DNA of 50,322 nucleotides from Coleofasciculus sp. LEGE 07092 (GTDB taxonomy: Bacteria; Cyanobacteriota; Cyanobacteriia; Cyanobacteriales; Coleofasciculaceae), in assembly GCF_015207375.1 (NCBI RefSeq), contig NZ_JADEWY010000035.1:1-50322 (forward strand), given 5' to 3'. A model generated the notes under the pieces. That model was not told the origin of the DNA and did not search any database. It was given only the letters and a program-made list of their open reading frames with translations. The translations under genes and the position numbers were made by a program. The stretch's first letter is position 1, and every line of letters starts with the position of its first letter. Below, one piece after another: positions 16,410 through 26,094 of this stretch.

Positions 16410-17900
16410 TTAGTTAGTCAGTATCTGTGCCATACAACTTAGATTATTTATTCCCATCAAAATAATAAGTAATATTAAACCTAGCTTGATGTAATTTTTC
16501 TCCAAAACTGAGTGGTTGACTGCTAACAGCAAAACTGGAAAAGTAAAATGACAGGTGTAAAGAAACATTTCTTCCACTCCAAAAAATGAATGCAAAACCA
16601 TGTTATAAAAAACTGCACTAGAAAGAACAACTATATAGATACTCTTTCTTCCAGTCAGAAAATTTTTATAAAATCCTATAATTAACAAGGCTATCCACAT
16701 ACTTAATCCTATATATCCAACAAAACTGTAGTCTAAAGGTTGTTGAAAAAAGCCTAATACTAAACGGTTGGAATTTCCTAAATTAACAACTCCCGTAAAC
16801 GGAGACGAACCCCAAAAATTGACTAATAAAAAATGCTTTATTAACTCCCAGATAACTGATAATGGCTGATTCAATAAGTTAGTCTTCACATACTCTAGTT
16901 GGGTGCTAGCTGTTGAAGTCAGGAAAAAGTACTTGGCTAGGGGAAAGAGTTTTTTTTGGAGTAGGGTGAGACAAAAACATAAAATTATTACAAAGGCTAT
17001 ATAACTTAGTGTATTTGTTGCAATTTTTCTTTTTGTTAGAGTATATCTAACTCCAATAAAACAAATTAGTGTCTGAATAAAGTTAGTGATTGTCACTCCA
17101 AAAGAAAATATGCCGATAATAATCCAGTATTGAAAGTATAATTTTTTTCTTTGAAGAGAAAGCAGAAATAAAATGTATGTGGTGATAATGCTACAGCCAG
17201 CTAAAGTATAACTTTCTGGAACTACACTAAAAACTAACTGACTCATACTCAGACCAAACACAATCGATAAAAGTATCGTTTCAAGGTATTTTTTCGTGAG
17301 ATTCCAAAAAAATACAGATGATAATAGAACAGCTAAAGCGCCGAAAAAAGAATTCAAAATAATTCCTGAAACTTCCGTAGATTTAATTAAGGAATTGATG
17401 AGATAGCCAAGAGGAACAACTATTAGTAGTATTAAAGGATGAGAGCCTTTATGGTAAGCTTCCCATTTAAGTAGAGTCCATTCCCAATAATCTGCACCAA
17501 AAAACACATACTTGCTTAGAGTTAAATTCTTTAAAAGTAAAATCCCTATTACTAAATAGATACTGTAAAATATAAAAAAGATACCAAAACCCATAAAAGC
17601 AACTTTAGTATTTCTAAAAAGACGGAAAACTAAGTTTAATGTTATTGCTATAAATGCCAGTAACAAATTAAATGCAAAGAAAATTTTATCTACTTTTTTT
17701 AAGTAAAAATCAAGAGTATTTTCGCCACTTTCTAATACAAATTTATTTAACGGATAAATAGCTTCACCATTATAAATAGATTCAATAATTGGATATAAAA
17801 CAAGAAAATAAGCTATAGATATTGCTATTAAGTAAATTATTAAAATCGCAATAAATTTATTTTTATCAACCAATTTTTTTAAACAATTATTTAATTTCAT
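16410..17900 (-). CDS. Polytopic membrane protein, probably GT-C glycosyltransferase-like
   Basis: A 496-residue protein that is highly AT-rich and hydrophobic, with about 11-12 membrane helices. After the first helix lies an extracellular stretch (YNGEAIYPLNKFVLESGENTLDFYL), and later comes WEWTLLKWEAYHKGSHPLILLI, where EAYHKGSHP resembles the D.HPP/H-P loop of GT-C enzymes. No clear DD or DE motif is visible, so the assignment is weak. It is between two other predicted membrane glycosyltransferases on the same strand. Strong A/T codon bias compared with genes at either end of the window hints at a different origin. It could also be an O-antigen-polymerase-like protein. Confidence 0.5.
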   Translation of the reverse strand: MKLNNCLKKLVDKNKFIAILIIYLIAISIAYFLVLYPIIESIYNGEAIYPLNKFVLESGENTLDFYLKKVDKIFFAFNLLLAFIAITLNLVFRLFRNTKVAFMGFGIFFIFYSIYLVIGILLLKNLTLSKYVFFGADYWEWTLLKWEAYHKGSHPLILLIVVPLGYLINSLIKSTEVSGIILNSFFGALAVLLSSVFFWNLTKKYLETILLSIVFGLSMSQLVFSVVPESYTLAGCSIITTYILFLLSLQRKKLYFQYWIIIGIFSFGVTITNFIQTLICFIGVRYTLTKRKIATNTLSYIAFVIILCFCLTLLQKKLFPLAKYFFLTSTASTQLEYVKTNLLNQPLSVIWELIKHFLLVNFWGSSPFTGVVNLGNSNRLVLGFFQQPLDYSFVGYIGLSMWIALLIIGFYKNFLTGRKSIYIVVLSSAVFYNMVLHSFFGVEEMFLYTCHFTFPVLLLAVNHSVLEKNYIKLGLILLIILMGINNLSCMAQILTN

Positions 17901-18031
17901 GGTTACTCATCATTGAATGTTACTGAATTAGGTACAAGTCGGAGCGTGAAACCCTTGTCAATTGATAGTTCAGCACACCGACTTTCCCTTTAAGTCAGTG
18001 CCATTCACTCCTAGTTATTCTAAACAGTAAA

Positions 18032-19966
18032 TTATTTTGAGTACGCTTTCCTAATGCAGTCTGTATCCACCACGACAAAATTCTCAGTTTCCAGTACAGA
18101 ACAACGCGGCATAACTTTTGCCAACGCGGGAACCGTCCCCTCCTCTAACCTCTCTAAGGCTTCTGTCGCTGCGGGTTGATACTGCCTAATCCAGCGACTA
18201 GTCCAAGAGCCAGGATTAGCTATATACTCAGGTGTAAAAGCGTTACGCTCTAATAGCCAAAAATCCACGCCGTACTTTTCTATAAAACTCTTTACTTGTT
18301 CTAGCTCAGGGCTATATTGAGCATTAATCAGGTCAATAGCTCGCTGACGGATCTGTTTGTAGTATCCTACCTCGTAAGGCAGAGCATATTCTCGCCCCAC
18401 TAAAATTGAGCGTTTGGCAAAACTTGGTAAGTTATCTGCTTCTGGTGCCAAAGAAGCAATAAGAATATCCTTCGGTTGCTTACCAAAGAACTCATAAAGT
18501 TGGGGTACTGTACCCACTACATAATCGTTACTGGGAAACCTTCCTGCAAGGCTGGGATAAACAAGAAGTGCTACTGCAAATACCGCCGATGACACTAGCG
18601 CCAAACCCTGACTTCCTAGGTAAAGATCGTTGTTCTGTTTAGTTCGGAGCCAAACCCAATCGAGAAGGAATAAAATAACTGCCGTTCCAACTCCTAAAGC
18701 TAGCAAAACAATGAAAAGTTTTTTGTGTCCAGGATAATAAAAAATGAACCAATGGATAGCTAATAGAAGGACGTAGACGGTAAAAAATAGGCTTAGATCT
18801 TTTAGTGAAATCTTTTTAGGCTGTTCGCAAACCCTCAAGACGGCATCTAACACCAAAACTAATGCAATTCCCGTCGCTAAATAGATCGCAATTCCAAGTC
18901 CTAATGCATACCTGCTGGGAAGGTAGAGCTTGAATAATAAGGCATGGGCAGCAAAAAATAAGCCTACCGATACCAGCACCATTTGAAGTAAAATAGTGAT
19001 ACTGGAAGTAATGTATCTAGTTAAGGGAAAACGAGACGGATCTCGTAACAAAAATGGCAATATTAAAGATGTGTACAAAATTGGAGGCTTCCAGGGCCAT
19101 CCCATCAAAGCACTGCGATGGGAATTGAACCAAAAATCCCAAGTATTGTTAACAAAAAAGCTGGTTCGTCCTTCGGGTCCAAACTCTGCTAACGCCCTAG
19201 CTTCAGCTACTGTAATAATTGGACCAAATTCCGACGAACCAAACACTTGGGGCAACAGTACTAGAAAAACAATTCCCAATCCAGCAAGACACAACCTATA
19301 ATTGTTCAGATCCAGAGAAAAACGGGGAAATCCTCCCTGCCAACGCAATAACCGCAGGATGAGTATTCCAGCCGTTACGAGTATAACGGGAGGATAAAAC
19401 AGTCCTTGTAAGGCGATCGCGATTAGGCAGGGAAGCCACGAACGCCGCAGCAGATAGTACAAAAATGCTATAAAAAAGGGCCATAAAAAAGCTCTAGATG
19501 TAGCGGTGACTAGAGTAGCTCCACTCCAGAGCATATAGTTTAACAGTAGCGTAGCGATAAATCCTGACGTTGGCACTGGCAAAATCTGCATACACAGAGC
19601 AAAACCGTAGCCAGTTGTAATCAGTCCCAGAACGACGGGCAACAGTTTGCTAAGTACAATTGGGTCGATACCTACCACTGCAAATAACCGATAGAATGTT
19701 TTATAGGCTAATGGCGCAGTAGACTGATAATACTCGGTAATTAGATCGTTGGGAAACAACTCTGGATCTAAAAACCTATACATCCAAAATAAATGCTGCC
19801 TTGCATCATCTTGAATCACATACTGACTACTGAAGGCTTCCTGCAATCCTTGAATGCCGCAGATGGCAGCAAAAGTTAGGCTCAAACAGAACCAAAATTT
19901 CCCCTGGGGACTGAAAGGCTTGTCGATTGGGCTAGTGAGCCATCGGTGTAAATACTTGATTAGCAT
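18032..19966 (-). CDS. Large polytopic membrane protein with GT-C-like layout
   Basis: A 644-residue protein. A short cytoplasmic start, a membrane segment, then SSQYVIQDDARQHLFWMYR, an Asp-Asp motif in the first extracellular loop as in GT39/GT-C enzymes. About 12 more hydrophobic segments follow, and a soluble C-terminal domain of about 150 residues (KDILIASLAPEADNLPSFAKRSILVGREYALPYEVGYY in part). The C-terminal region resembles the soluble tails of large cyanobacterial membrane proteins of unknown function. It probably moves a sugar from a lipid carrier, but this rests on layout only. It lies 110 bases downstream of a GT2 gene in the same direction. Confidence 0.55.
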   Translation of the reverse strand: MLIKYLHRWLTSPIDKPFSPQGKFWFCLSLTFAAICGIQGLQEAFSSQYVIQDDARQHLFWMYRFLDPELFPNDLITEYYQSTAPLAYKTFYRLFAVVGIDPIVLSKLLPVVLGLITTGYGFALCMQILPVPTSGFIATLLLNYMLWSGATLVTATSRAFLWPFFIAFLYYLLRRSWLPCLIAIALQGLFYPPVILVTAGILILRLLRWQGGFPRFSLDLNNYRLCLAGLGIVFLVLLPQVFGSSEFGPIITVAEARALAEFGPEGRTSFFVNNTWDFWFNSHRSALMGWPWKPPILYTSLILPFLLRDPSRFPLTRYITSSITILLQMVLVSVGLFFAAHALLFKLYLPSRYALGLGIAIYLATGIALVLVLDAVLRVCEQPKKISLKDLSLFFTVYVLLLAIHWFIFYYPGHKKLFIVLLALGVGTAVILFLLDWVWLRTKQNNDLYLGSQGLALVSSAVFAVALLVYPSLAGRFPSNDYVVGTVPQLYEFFGKQPKDILIASLAPEADNLPSFAKRSILVGREYALPYEVGYYKQIRQRAIDLINAQYSPELEQVKSFIEKYGVDFWLLERNAFTPEYIANPGSWTSRWIRQYQPAATEALERLEEGTVPALAKVMPRCSVLETENFVVVDTDCIRKAYSK

Positions 19967-20062
19967 AATCAGTTTATTTTTTACGACTTTAATTTTCTAA
20001 AAAAATAAAATCCATGTGGAATAGTTTTTGCTAAAGTACTGAATGTTTTTTGACAATTATAT

Positions 20063-20102
20063 ATATGTTTGATAAGCGATTAAGTGCGCTTATCAAACAT
20101 AT
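20063..20102 (-). terminator. 16-base perfect hairpin with the stop codon in its loop
   Basis: ATATGTTTGATAAGCG (20063-20078) is matched perfectly by CGCTTATCAAACATAT (20087-20102) across an eight-base loop. On the minus strand the TAA stop of the GT2 gene lies inside the loop, so the last codons form one arm. It is the strongest hairpin seen in the window. No long T-run follows, so termination or mRNA 3'-end protection are both possible. Confidence 0.7.
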
Positions 20103-20997
20103 CGGCAAGAAGTGCAAACATCCCGATTTGGGTCGCCGCAATCAAGAGAATGAGTGTTCTTTCCGTTAAATTTTCACGGACAAAAATATCTTGGATGAAG
20201 GTGAACAAAAAGCTAGCAAAAAATAAGCCAGCAATTGGCATAAATACTCTCAAAGGGGCAAAATAGACGCCCGTTCGCAGAATTAACTGAATAAAACGCA
20301 AGGTATCCCGTATAGGCTTAATCTTGCTTTTACCTTGGCGATGGTGAAAGTCAATCGGTTCGTAATGCACGACATACCCGTTGGTTAACATTGCCACTGT
20401 AATAGTCGTTGTAAAACTAAACGTATCGGGCAGAATATTTAGAAACCGTTCCACCACATTTTTATGAAACACTCGCAGCCCACTATTAAGATCGGGGATG
20501 CGACTTCTAGTTATCCACTCAGCAAAGCGAATCAGGAACCACTTGGGAATTTTACGCAGGTTAGAATAGCGAACATTGGCACCGATTCTCGCCCCAACAA
20601 CCATATCAGCATTACTCGTTAGGGAAGCTAGGTAGGGAATCATCTCGTTAGGATAGGTGCCATCGGCATCGGTAATCACGATCAAGGGATAGTTTGCTTG
20701 TCGAATGCCTGTCTTGAGTGCTGCACCATATCCGCGATTTCGACGGTGTTCGATGACTCTGATATCGCTACGGGAACGGAGAATTTCGCCCGTGTTATCT
20801 GTAGAACCGTCATTGACAGCGATAATCTCGTATTCGGAGCTAATCAATTTCAGATTTTCTTGTAAATGCTCTAGGGTTGGTTCGATGCCTTTCTCTTCGT
20901 TGTAGACGGGGAGGACAAGAGAGAATGCTGGACAGTTTGCCCCTGAAGTCTTGCTTGTTGAGAACGATCCTTTACCAAATTGACTGCTTTCTTGCAT
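20080..20997 (-). CDS. GT2 glycosyltransferase, polyprenyl-phosphate sugar synthase type
   Basis: About 305 residues from the chosen ATG at 20997; a TTG 39 bases upstream also keeps the frame open, but the ATG is preceded by GGAGG about 13 bases away. The GT-A fold starts with SLVLPVYNEE, continues with VNDGSTDNTG and has the metal site DAD (about residues 110-112). The QGKSKIKP motif in the middle and two C-terminal membrane helices are typical of DPM1/GtrB-like enzymes. It would make a polyprenyl-phosphate hexose for the membrane transferases in the same region. It is divergent from the UPF0104 gene at 21363. Its 3' end is part of a strong hairpin. Confidence 0.87.
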   Translation of the reverse strand: MQESSQFGKGSFSTSKTSGANCPAFSLVLPVYNEEKGIEPTLEHLQENLKLISSEYEIIAVNDGSTDNTGEILRSRSDIRVIEHRRNRGYGAALKTGIRQANYPLIVITDADGTYPNEMIPYLASLTSNADMVVGARIGANVRYSNLRKIPKWFLIRFAEWITRSRIPDLNSGLRVFHKNVVERFLNILPDTFSFTTTITVAMLTNGYVVHYEPIDFHHRQGKSKIKPIRDTLRFIQLILRTGVYFAPLRVFMPIAGLFFASFLFTFIQDIFVRENLTERTLILLIAATQIGMFALLADMFDKRT

Positions 20998-21362
20998 TAT
21001 TAGGTTTATACCTCCGATTTCGCTTAAGTATGCCAAAAAATTACCAGCACTTGCTAGAGTTTGGAAAGGTCTATTTTTAATTTTGCTGTAAATTTTTGTG
21101 TAAAAATTGTAAACGTACTGTGAGCAGTTGATTTCAGCCGCATTTATTGCTCCTGGTTAAATGAAGATATGACAGCAAGCAGATATACAGAGGTTTTTCC
21201 AGGGATCTGCTAAAGTTGGGACTTGTCACAAACAGCTAGGCTTCAGGCTTTGCAGACAGCATAGTAGGGTGCAAGAATACAGCCAACTATACCATTGGAG
21301 ATATGGCTGCAGTTTTGATTTTCTATAGCTCATGTCCAATTAAACCTTAAATCGCCCAGCTT
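20998..21362. promoter_or_regulatory. Divergent intergenic region with likely promoters
   Basis: This region of about 365 bases separates the divergent GT2 and UPF0104 genes and should hold promoters for both. It has no gene and no strong repeat. I cannot assign -10 and -35 boxes with confidence. Confidence 0.4.
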
Positions 21363-22280
21363 ATGAAAAAAATCTGGTTATCTATAAAGCCCTACTTGCG
21401 CTGGGTAATTCTTGGTGGGACGCTGTTTTTTTTGCTCAAAGCCTTCAAAGATAATTGGCAAGACGTTGCCCAGGTTCGGATTGATGCCAATGGTTGGGCA
21501 ATGCTGGCGATCGCTGGGGTAGTTACTCTACTAGCACACGTCTGGTCGGGTTGGGTTTGGACGTGGATATTGAAAGCGTTCAAGCAACCTGTCGGACAAC
21601 GGTGGGCACTCCAAGTTTACCTGAAAACCAACATTGCCAAGTATTTACCTGGCAATGTCTGGCACTACTACGGACGCATTTCAGCAGTCACCCGTGCGGG
21701 AGGTTTTTTAGGAGGTGCAAGTCTCAGCGTATTGCTAGAACCGCTATTGATGGCTGCTGCTGCATTAATGATCGCTTTGATTAGCAGTGGATTGGGGTGG
21801 ATGGAAGTTTCTAATGCCTGGATGTCGGTATTGAAAATTCTGAGTTTAGCTGTAGTTTTGGTGGGAATTCATCCGAGAGTTCTCAACCCAGTGATTAAAA
21901 CTTTAAACCGAGTGAAGGGAAAGTTGAGCGACATTGACACGCTTCAAATCGAACGTTATCCCCTGTTGCCGTTGCTAGGTGAAATGGGCTTTTTGGGACT
22001 GCGAGGGACTGGATTCGTAGTTACCATCATGGCACTGACATCGGTGAGTCCCGGTCAAATTCCTCAGTTGCTGAGTGCATTTAGCCTTGCATGGCTGCTG
22101 GGATTGATTGTTCCAGGAGCACCTGGAGGTCTGGGAGTCTTTGAAGCTACAGCGATCGCTCTTTTAGATCAAGAATTTTCTGCTGGTTTGATTCTGATTG
22201 TTGTTGCCCTGTTTCGGATAGTCAGCATTCTGGCAGAAGTAGCAGCGGCTGGGATGGCAATGTTAAGCGAACGGTTTTAG
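21363..22280 (+). CDS. UPF0104/AglD-type flippase-like membrane protein
   Basis: A 305-residue protein with seven to eight hydrophobic helices. The family signs are an early KTNIAKYLPGNVWHYYGR segment, as in UPF0104 proteins, and a late LSLAWLLGLIVPGAPGGLGVFEATAI stretch that matches the conserved C-terminal PGGlGv.E motif. It is a second member of the family in the window; the one at 4646 has the different version AGVGTRDA. It has no enzyme domain. Members are thought to move or stabilise lipid-linked intermediates. It lies convergent to the SMR-like gene by 29 bases, and is the only plus-strand gene in a stretch of minus-strand glycan genes. Confidence 0.78.
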   Translation: MKKIWLSIKPYLRWVILGGTLFFLLKAFKDNWQDVAQVRIDANGWAMLAIAGVVTLLAHVWSGWVWTWILKAFKQPVGQRWALQVYLKTNIAKYLPGNVWHYYGRISAVTRAGGFLGGASLSVLLEPLLMAAAALMIALISSGLGWMEVSNAWMSVLKILSLAVVLVGIHPRVLNPVIKTLNRVKGKLSDIDTLQIERYPLLPLLGEMGFLGLRGTGFVVTIMALTSVSPGQIPQLLSAFSLAWLLGLIVPGAPGGLGVFEATAIALLDQEFSAGLILIVVALFRIVSILAEVAAAGMAMLSERF

Positions 22281-22308
22281 AGCTTACAGGGTTATTATTG
22301 GGATGAAG

Positions 22309-22647
22309 TCAGGAAACTTTTCCAAAAGCGATCGCGGCAATTCCACTCAACATTAAACCAATCCCGACCCAGTGGATATGAGTAACTTGTTCTTTTAAAA
22401 GAAATACGCCCGATAGGGTAGTAAAAGTAATCGTTAAACCGATAACAACTGGGTAAACTAAGGATAAGTTTAATTTTCCTAAAATAAGGATATAGAAAAC
22501 TGTACTTAAAGCATAGGCGAGAAGACCACCAAACAAATAGAGGTTGAGGGGATTTTGACCTGATCCCAATTTCAGCAGGCTCTGCCCCGCTGTGTTTAGA
22601 AATACTGATATTAAAATTAGAAGGAGCAAAAACAAATTATTCTTCAT
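22309..22647 (-). CDS. Four-helix SMR/ArnE-like lipid-linked sugar carrier
   Basis: About 112 residues from the ATG at 22647, four hydrophobic helices, DMT/EamA superfamily. The pattern LLKLGSGQNP after helix 1, YPVVIGLTITFTTLSGVFLLKEQ in helix 3, and HWVGIGLMLSGIAAIA in helix 4 match the SMR/ArnE/ArnF type. Helix 1 has Asn18 where drug-exporting SMR proteins such as EmrE carry the essential Glu14. That argues against proton-driven drug export and for a lipid-sugar role like ArnE/F. It follows the GT39-type genes in the same direction, so it may flip the donor lipid. The substrate is unknown. Confidence 0.72.
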   Translation of the reverse strand: MKNNLFLLLLILISVFLNTAGQSLLKLGSGQNPLNLYLFGGLLAYALSTVFYILILGKLNLSLVYPVVIGLTITFTTLSGVFLLKEQVTHIHWVGIGLMLSGIAAIAFGKVS

Positions 22648-22739
22648 TACCAAGTATTACCTGAATTTTCTTAATTATGATTAAATTGCAAAATTTTTAC
22701 TTATTACCAAAACGCTATTTTCACCCTAGACTAGAACTA

Positions 22740-24299
22740 TTATTCCCAATACAAGTATCTTAAAGTACTGCCAATCGCTAAAGCTATGACTAACACCCAT
22801 ACTATCAATAAAACCTGTAGAAATTTAGTTAATCTAGAATTTAATGCTGCCTTTTGACTAAAATTAAAGGGTAGAAAGAATAAGTGATTCAAGTGTTCCA
22901 GATAACGCTTCTTTGCAGGATTTCTATCTACACACCCTTGAGAAAATGAACCGTTAACTAGACAAATTATATTGTTAAAGCGTTGACCTAAACGAAAGTC
23001 AAATCGAGTCCCTGGAACCCCTAACTGTTTCTGATAAATCTCCAAATTCATTGGCATTGTAACTGAAGCGATCTGCACAAGGATAGCTAGTGCCAGTATT
23101 CCCTGCATTAGCCATGTTGTTAACTTTCTAGCCGATAGAAGACGCTCTACAAACAAACCTAACAGCGGAATGAGTAACAGATGAATAGAGGTAACTTGAT
23201 ATCTGGCACCCCAGGCAGAATCTCCGTGCCAGAAAAAAAACCGACTGTAGGCAGCTAAATGTAAGCCCAGGTTTAAAAGTCCAGTAATCAGATACCATTG
23301 CATGAATGGAGAAAGCTTTTTCCAAAGAAGTATTCCTAATGCCAAACAAGGCAACAGTAATGGGTCGTAAATAAAAATGCTTTTTTCGGGTGAAAAGAGC
23401 GACCCTAAAATACCAATATAGGGTTCATTGATTAAGGGATAATTATCCGGGAGCTTGGGTAGTCCTTCCCACATAGGATCGGTAAACAATTGCTTTTTCT
23501 CTACACTCTTGCCAGTTGCTAAAAAGCTACCGTAACGGTGGTAATCAAAAATTCGTCCTACCAGAGAAAAGGGAATAAAACCAACTATCCATAATCCGGC
23601 TGTTTTTATAACTTTAAGCTTATCGCGATTTTGATAGGCGATACAGCCAATCAAAAAGAGTACGACAGTCAAGACATGAATAAGACTGGTAATGCGAATA
23701 AGCATAGTACCCCCCAAGGCTAGCCCACTGATTAGGGCAAAGCGAGGACGCCCACTTCGCACATAAGCTAAAGCAGCCGCGTAACCAATGATGACAAAAA
23801 GCAACACTTGGTTGTTATGCTGATGCACTTGGGCATAGTGCAAGACCGTAGTACCAAGCAACCAGGCAAGACTCGCTAACCCTGCAATCCGTTCTTCAAA
23901 GTCAAAAAGTCTGAGCAACCAGAAACAAGCGACTACAGTTGCAACATTTAACGGGATAAAAATTAGGAAGTTAACGGTCAAATCCCGCAGCGTTTTTGAC
24001 GGTATGTTAGGGAACCATTGATGAAGCTGAGTTCCCAACCAATCTCCAGGGAGCATCAACAAAGACTGTCCCTGTTCGTAAGCTATATAACGCTTTCCTC
24101 CAGTCCCAATCACTCCAGCCTGAATGTCGCCCCGTACCTTGAGTTTATAATTTGGAGATATTTGTACTTCTTCAGTACCTGTCCACCAAGCATGAGCCAT
24201 CTGCAATCGGATGTCAGTATCGAGGGTGCCGAGTGTCCCTGAGTTGATTGCAGTAATCCATAATAATGCAATCAGGGTTATCTTTGTAAGAGTCTTCAT
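22740..24299 (-). CDS. GT39/ArnT-like membrane glycosyltransferase
   Basis: A 519-residue protein. The first helix is followed by TLDTDIRLQMAHAWWTGTEE, placing Asp residues in the first loop as in GT-C enzymes. The middle contains about ten hydrophobic helices and WHGDSAWGARYQVTSIHLL, a conserved loop shared with the GT39-like gene at 380 (GGWSWGPRF). It also shares a last membrane segment near the C-terminus. Similar layout to the first gene in the window suggests related function. It is 86 bases upstream of the SMR-like carrier. Sugar and acceptor are unknown. No HIP1 site is found in the gene. Confidence 0.72.
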   Translation of the reverse strand: MKTLTKITLIALLWITAINSGTLGTLDTDIRLQMAHAWWTGTEEVQISPNYKLKVRGDIQAGVIGTGGKRYIAYEQGQSLLMLPGDWLGTQLHQWFPNIPSKTLRDLTVNFLIFIPLNVATVVACFWLLRLFDFEERIAGLASLAWLLGTTVLHYAQVHQHNNQVLLFVIIGYAAALAYVRSGRPRFALISGLALGGTMLIRITSLIHVLTVVLFLIGCIAYQNRDKLKVIKTAGLWIVGFIPFSLVGRIFDYHRYGSFLATGKSVEKKQLFTDPMWEGLPKLPDNYPLINEPYIGILGSLFSPEKSIFIYDPLLLPCLALGILLWKKLSPFMQWYLITGLLNLGLHLAAYSRFFFWHGDSAWGARYQVTSIHLLLIPLLGLFVERLLSARKLTTWLMQGILALAILVQIASVTMPMNLEIYQKQLGVPGTRFDFRLGQRFNNIICLVNGSFSQGCVDRNPAKKRYLEHLNHLFFLPFNFSQKAALNSRLTKFLQVLLIVWVLVIALAIGSTLRYLYWE

Positions 24300-24390
24300 C
24301 TGTTAATTTACGGTTACTTACTATGCTCACGTAGATATTTTTACGTCTCCAACCAATAGATATACCGAAATATACAACTTTGGCTCTTTT

Positions 24391-26055
24391 TCAGTTACAT
24401 AGTTTAACTATCGTCAGCGGTACACCTTGCTTCACAACTTTATAAGCGTCCTGACATTCCGGAAAAGCTTCTTGAAGTTCCCACTTGGGAACTGCCAAGT
24501 AGTAGTAGGGCTTAGGAATATTGGGAATTTCGATTTTACCTTTAGGGTTAAGTATCCCAATTACGGGAGAATCCGATTTAGCGAACACCCTGGCTGACTC
24601 TACAGGACCAGCCACTAAAACCTGTGTACCAGCCTGGGAATTTTTATTAATCCACTCCATTGCTTCACGGATACTTAATCCCCAATAATCGGTTTCGTAT
24701 CGACCAACTGCGCCTGTTAAACCTCCAGATAAACGATTGAAATAAATATATTCGTAAGGATGAATTTTTGCCATATCTGAAGAAACTTGTAAAAATAAAC
24801 TAAATATCAAAGCTACGAAAAACAGTCGAATAATTTTTGAATTAAATAAATGTTGATATAGCCATCCTATTGAACTAGCAGCAATCGCGGCAATTCCAGG
24901 CAGAATAAAAAGGAATTGACGCACACCATCATACAGGGTTGAACCCTTCAGAATTGCATAAAGCGGTAGAGAGAAAACTTGAAGAAATACTAAGATAAAG
25001 CAGGATTTTTGCAGAACGGAAAATTTTGAGTATTTGTATAAACTTAAACCTAAACCAAGAAGGAAAAGGATTTGCAACATTTCGGGAACAGTCATCGTAA
25101 TCCAGCGAGGAAGATAAAACCAAGGCAATTGATGACCTGGTATAAACTGACCATCAAATAAAACTGTTCCTCCCCAAGCATGTTGAGAATTGTATTTTAC
25201 ATTCTCAAAAAACCATCTCACAGGATTTGACCAAGATGCCGGATGACATACAGTAGTTACAATTGCCCAAGGTATAACTATTAATATCCAGCCAATTGCA
25301 ATATTTTTGAATGTATATCGAGTTATTTGTCTCTCCTCTAGTTTTAGGAGTATATAGGTAAACGGAACAAAAGCTAAAAAGACAAATCCTCCAATTCTAG
25401 CACTTGTTAGTAAACCGACCAGAATACCAAAGAGAATGGTAGTTATACAAATGCGATTAAAGCCAAATTTGATTACTCTATGGAGTTTCGAGTATTGACT
25501 AACTATATAAGCACTTAGCCAGGTAGAGAGAGCAAAGAGAGTAGCAAATGGAATATCTTTGGGATTAAAGAAGCTATGTCCCCAAAAACGAGGTAAAAGT
25601 GCTAGAACAAGAGGCCCAATCCAAGCGTAGTTTGAACCGCAGAGTATACCCACTATACCAGCAACTGACACATAAGCAAAAAGAGAAAATAAAAAGGTTA
25701 ATAAGTGCTTGAAAAAAACTCTCTCTGCATTAACTTGTATGTGGCTGCTCAAACCATGCTTGAGTTGAAAGAGTGATTCTGCCGCAACATCCAATACCAC
25801 ACCGTAGTATTTTAAGTTACTTGGATTAGTTTGAAGGGGTTGCTTTTTCCGAATGGATTCATAATTCCACAGTACGTGTTTTATATACAGAGGCTCGTCC
25901 CAGGATATACCATAATGACCGACTGTCGATATCCCTATCGTAGCGATTAAAAAAATGATAAGTACTGTTTTCAGTAATGGATTTTTTAAAACTACGTTTT
26001 TATAAACAGTTATTTTAGAAATAAGTTTCACTAAATTGGTTTGCATAGCTGACAT
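24391..26055 (-). CDS. GT39-type membrane glycosyltransferase
   Basis: A 554-residue protein. The loop GISWDEPLYIKHVLWNYE after helix 1 carries the Asp-Glu pair of GT39 enzymes. About ten hydrophobic helices follow, with HSFFNPKDIPFATLFALST in the position of the second conserved loop (family pattern with N.KD.P). A soluble C-terminal domain of about 110 residues closes it (EAMEWINKNSQAGTQVLVAGP and PYYYLAVPKWELQEAFPEC). It belongs to a minus-strand block running from 22.3 to 30.5 kb. It is AT-rich. Which sugar it moves is not visible. Confidence 0.77.
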   Translation of the reverse strand: MSAMQTNLVKLISKITVYKNVVLKNPLLKTVLIIFLIATIGISTVGHYGISWDEPLYIKHVLWNYESIRKKQPLQTNPSNLKYYGVVLDVAAESLFQLKHGLSSHIQVNAERVFFKHLLTFLFSLFAYVSVAGIVGILCGSNYAWIGPLVLALLPRFWGHSFFNPKDIPFATLFALSTWLSAYIVSQYSKLHRVIKFGFNRICITTILFGILVGLLTSARIGGFVFLAFVPFTYILLKLEERQITRYTFKNIAIGWILIVIPWAIVTTVCHPASWSNPVRWFFENVKYNSQHAWGGTVLFDGQFIPGHQLPWFYLPRWITMTVPEMLQILFLLGLGLSLYKYSKFSVLQKSCFILVFLQVFSLPLYAILKGSTLYDGVRQFLFILPGIAAIAASSIGWLYQHLFNSKIIRLFFVALIFSLFLQVSSDMAKIHPYEYIYFNRLSGGLTGAVGRYETDYWGLSIREAMEWINKNSQAGTQVLVAGPVESARVFAKSDSPVIGILNPKGKIEIPNIPKPYYYLAVPKWELQEAFPECQDAYKVVKQGVPLTIVKLCN

Positions 26056-26094
26056 AGGTTCTATTTGTTCTTCTTGGTTTAAAAACCTTAATAG

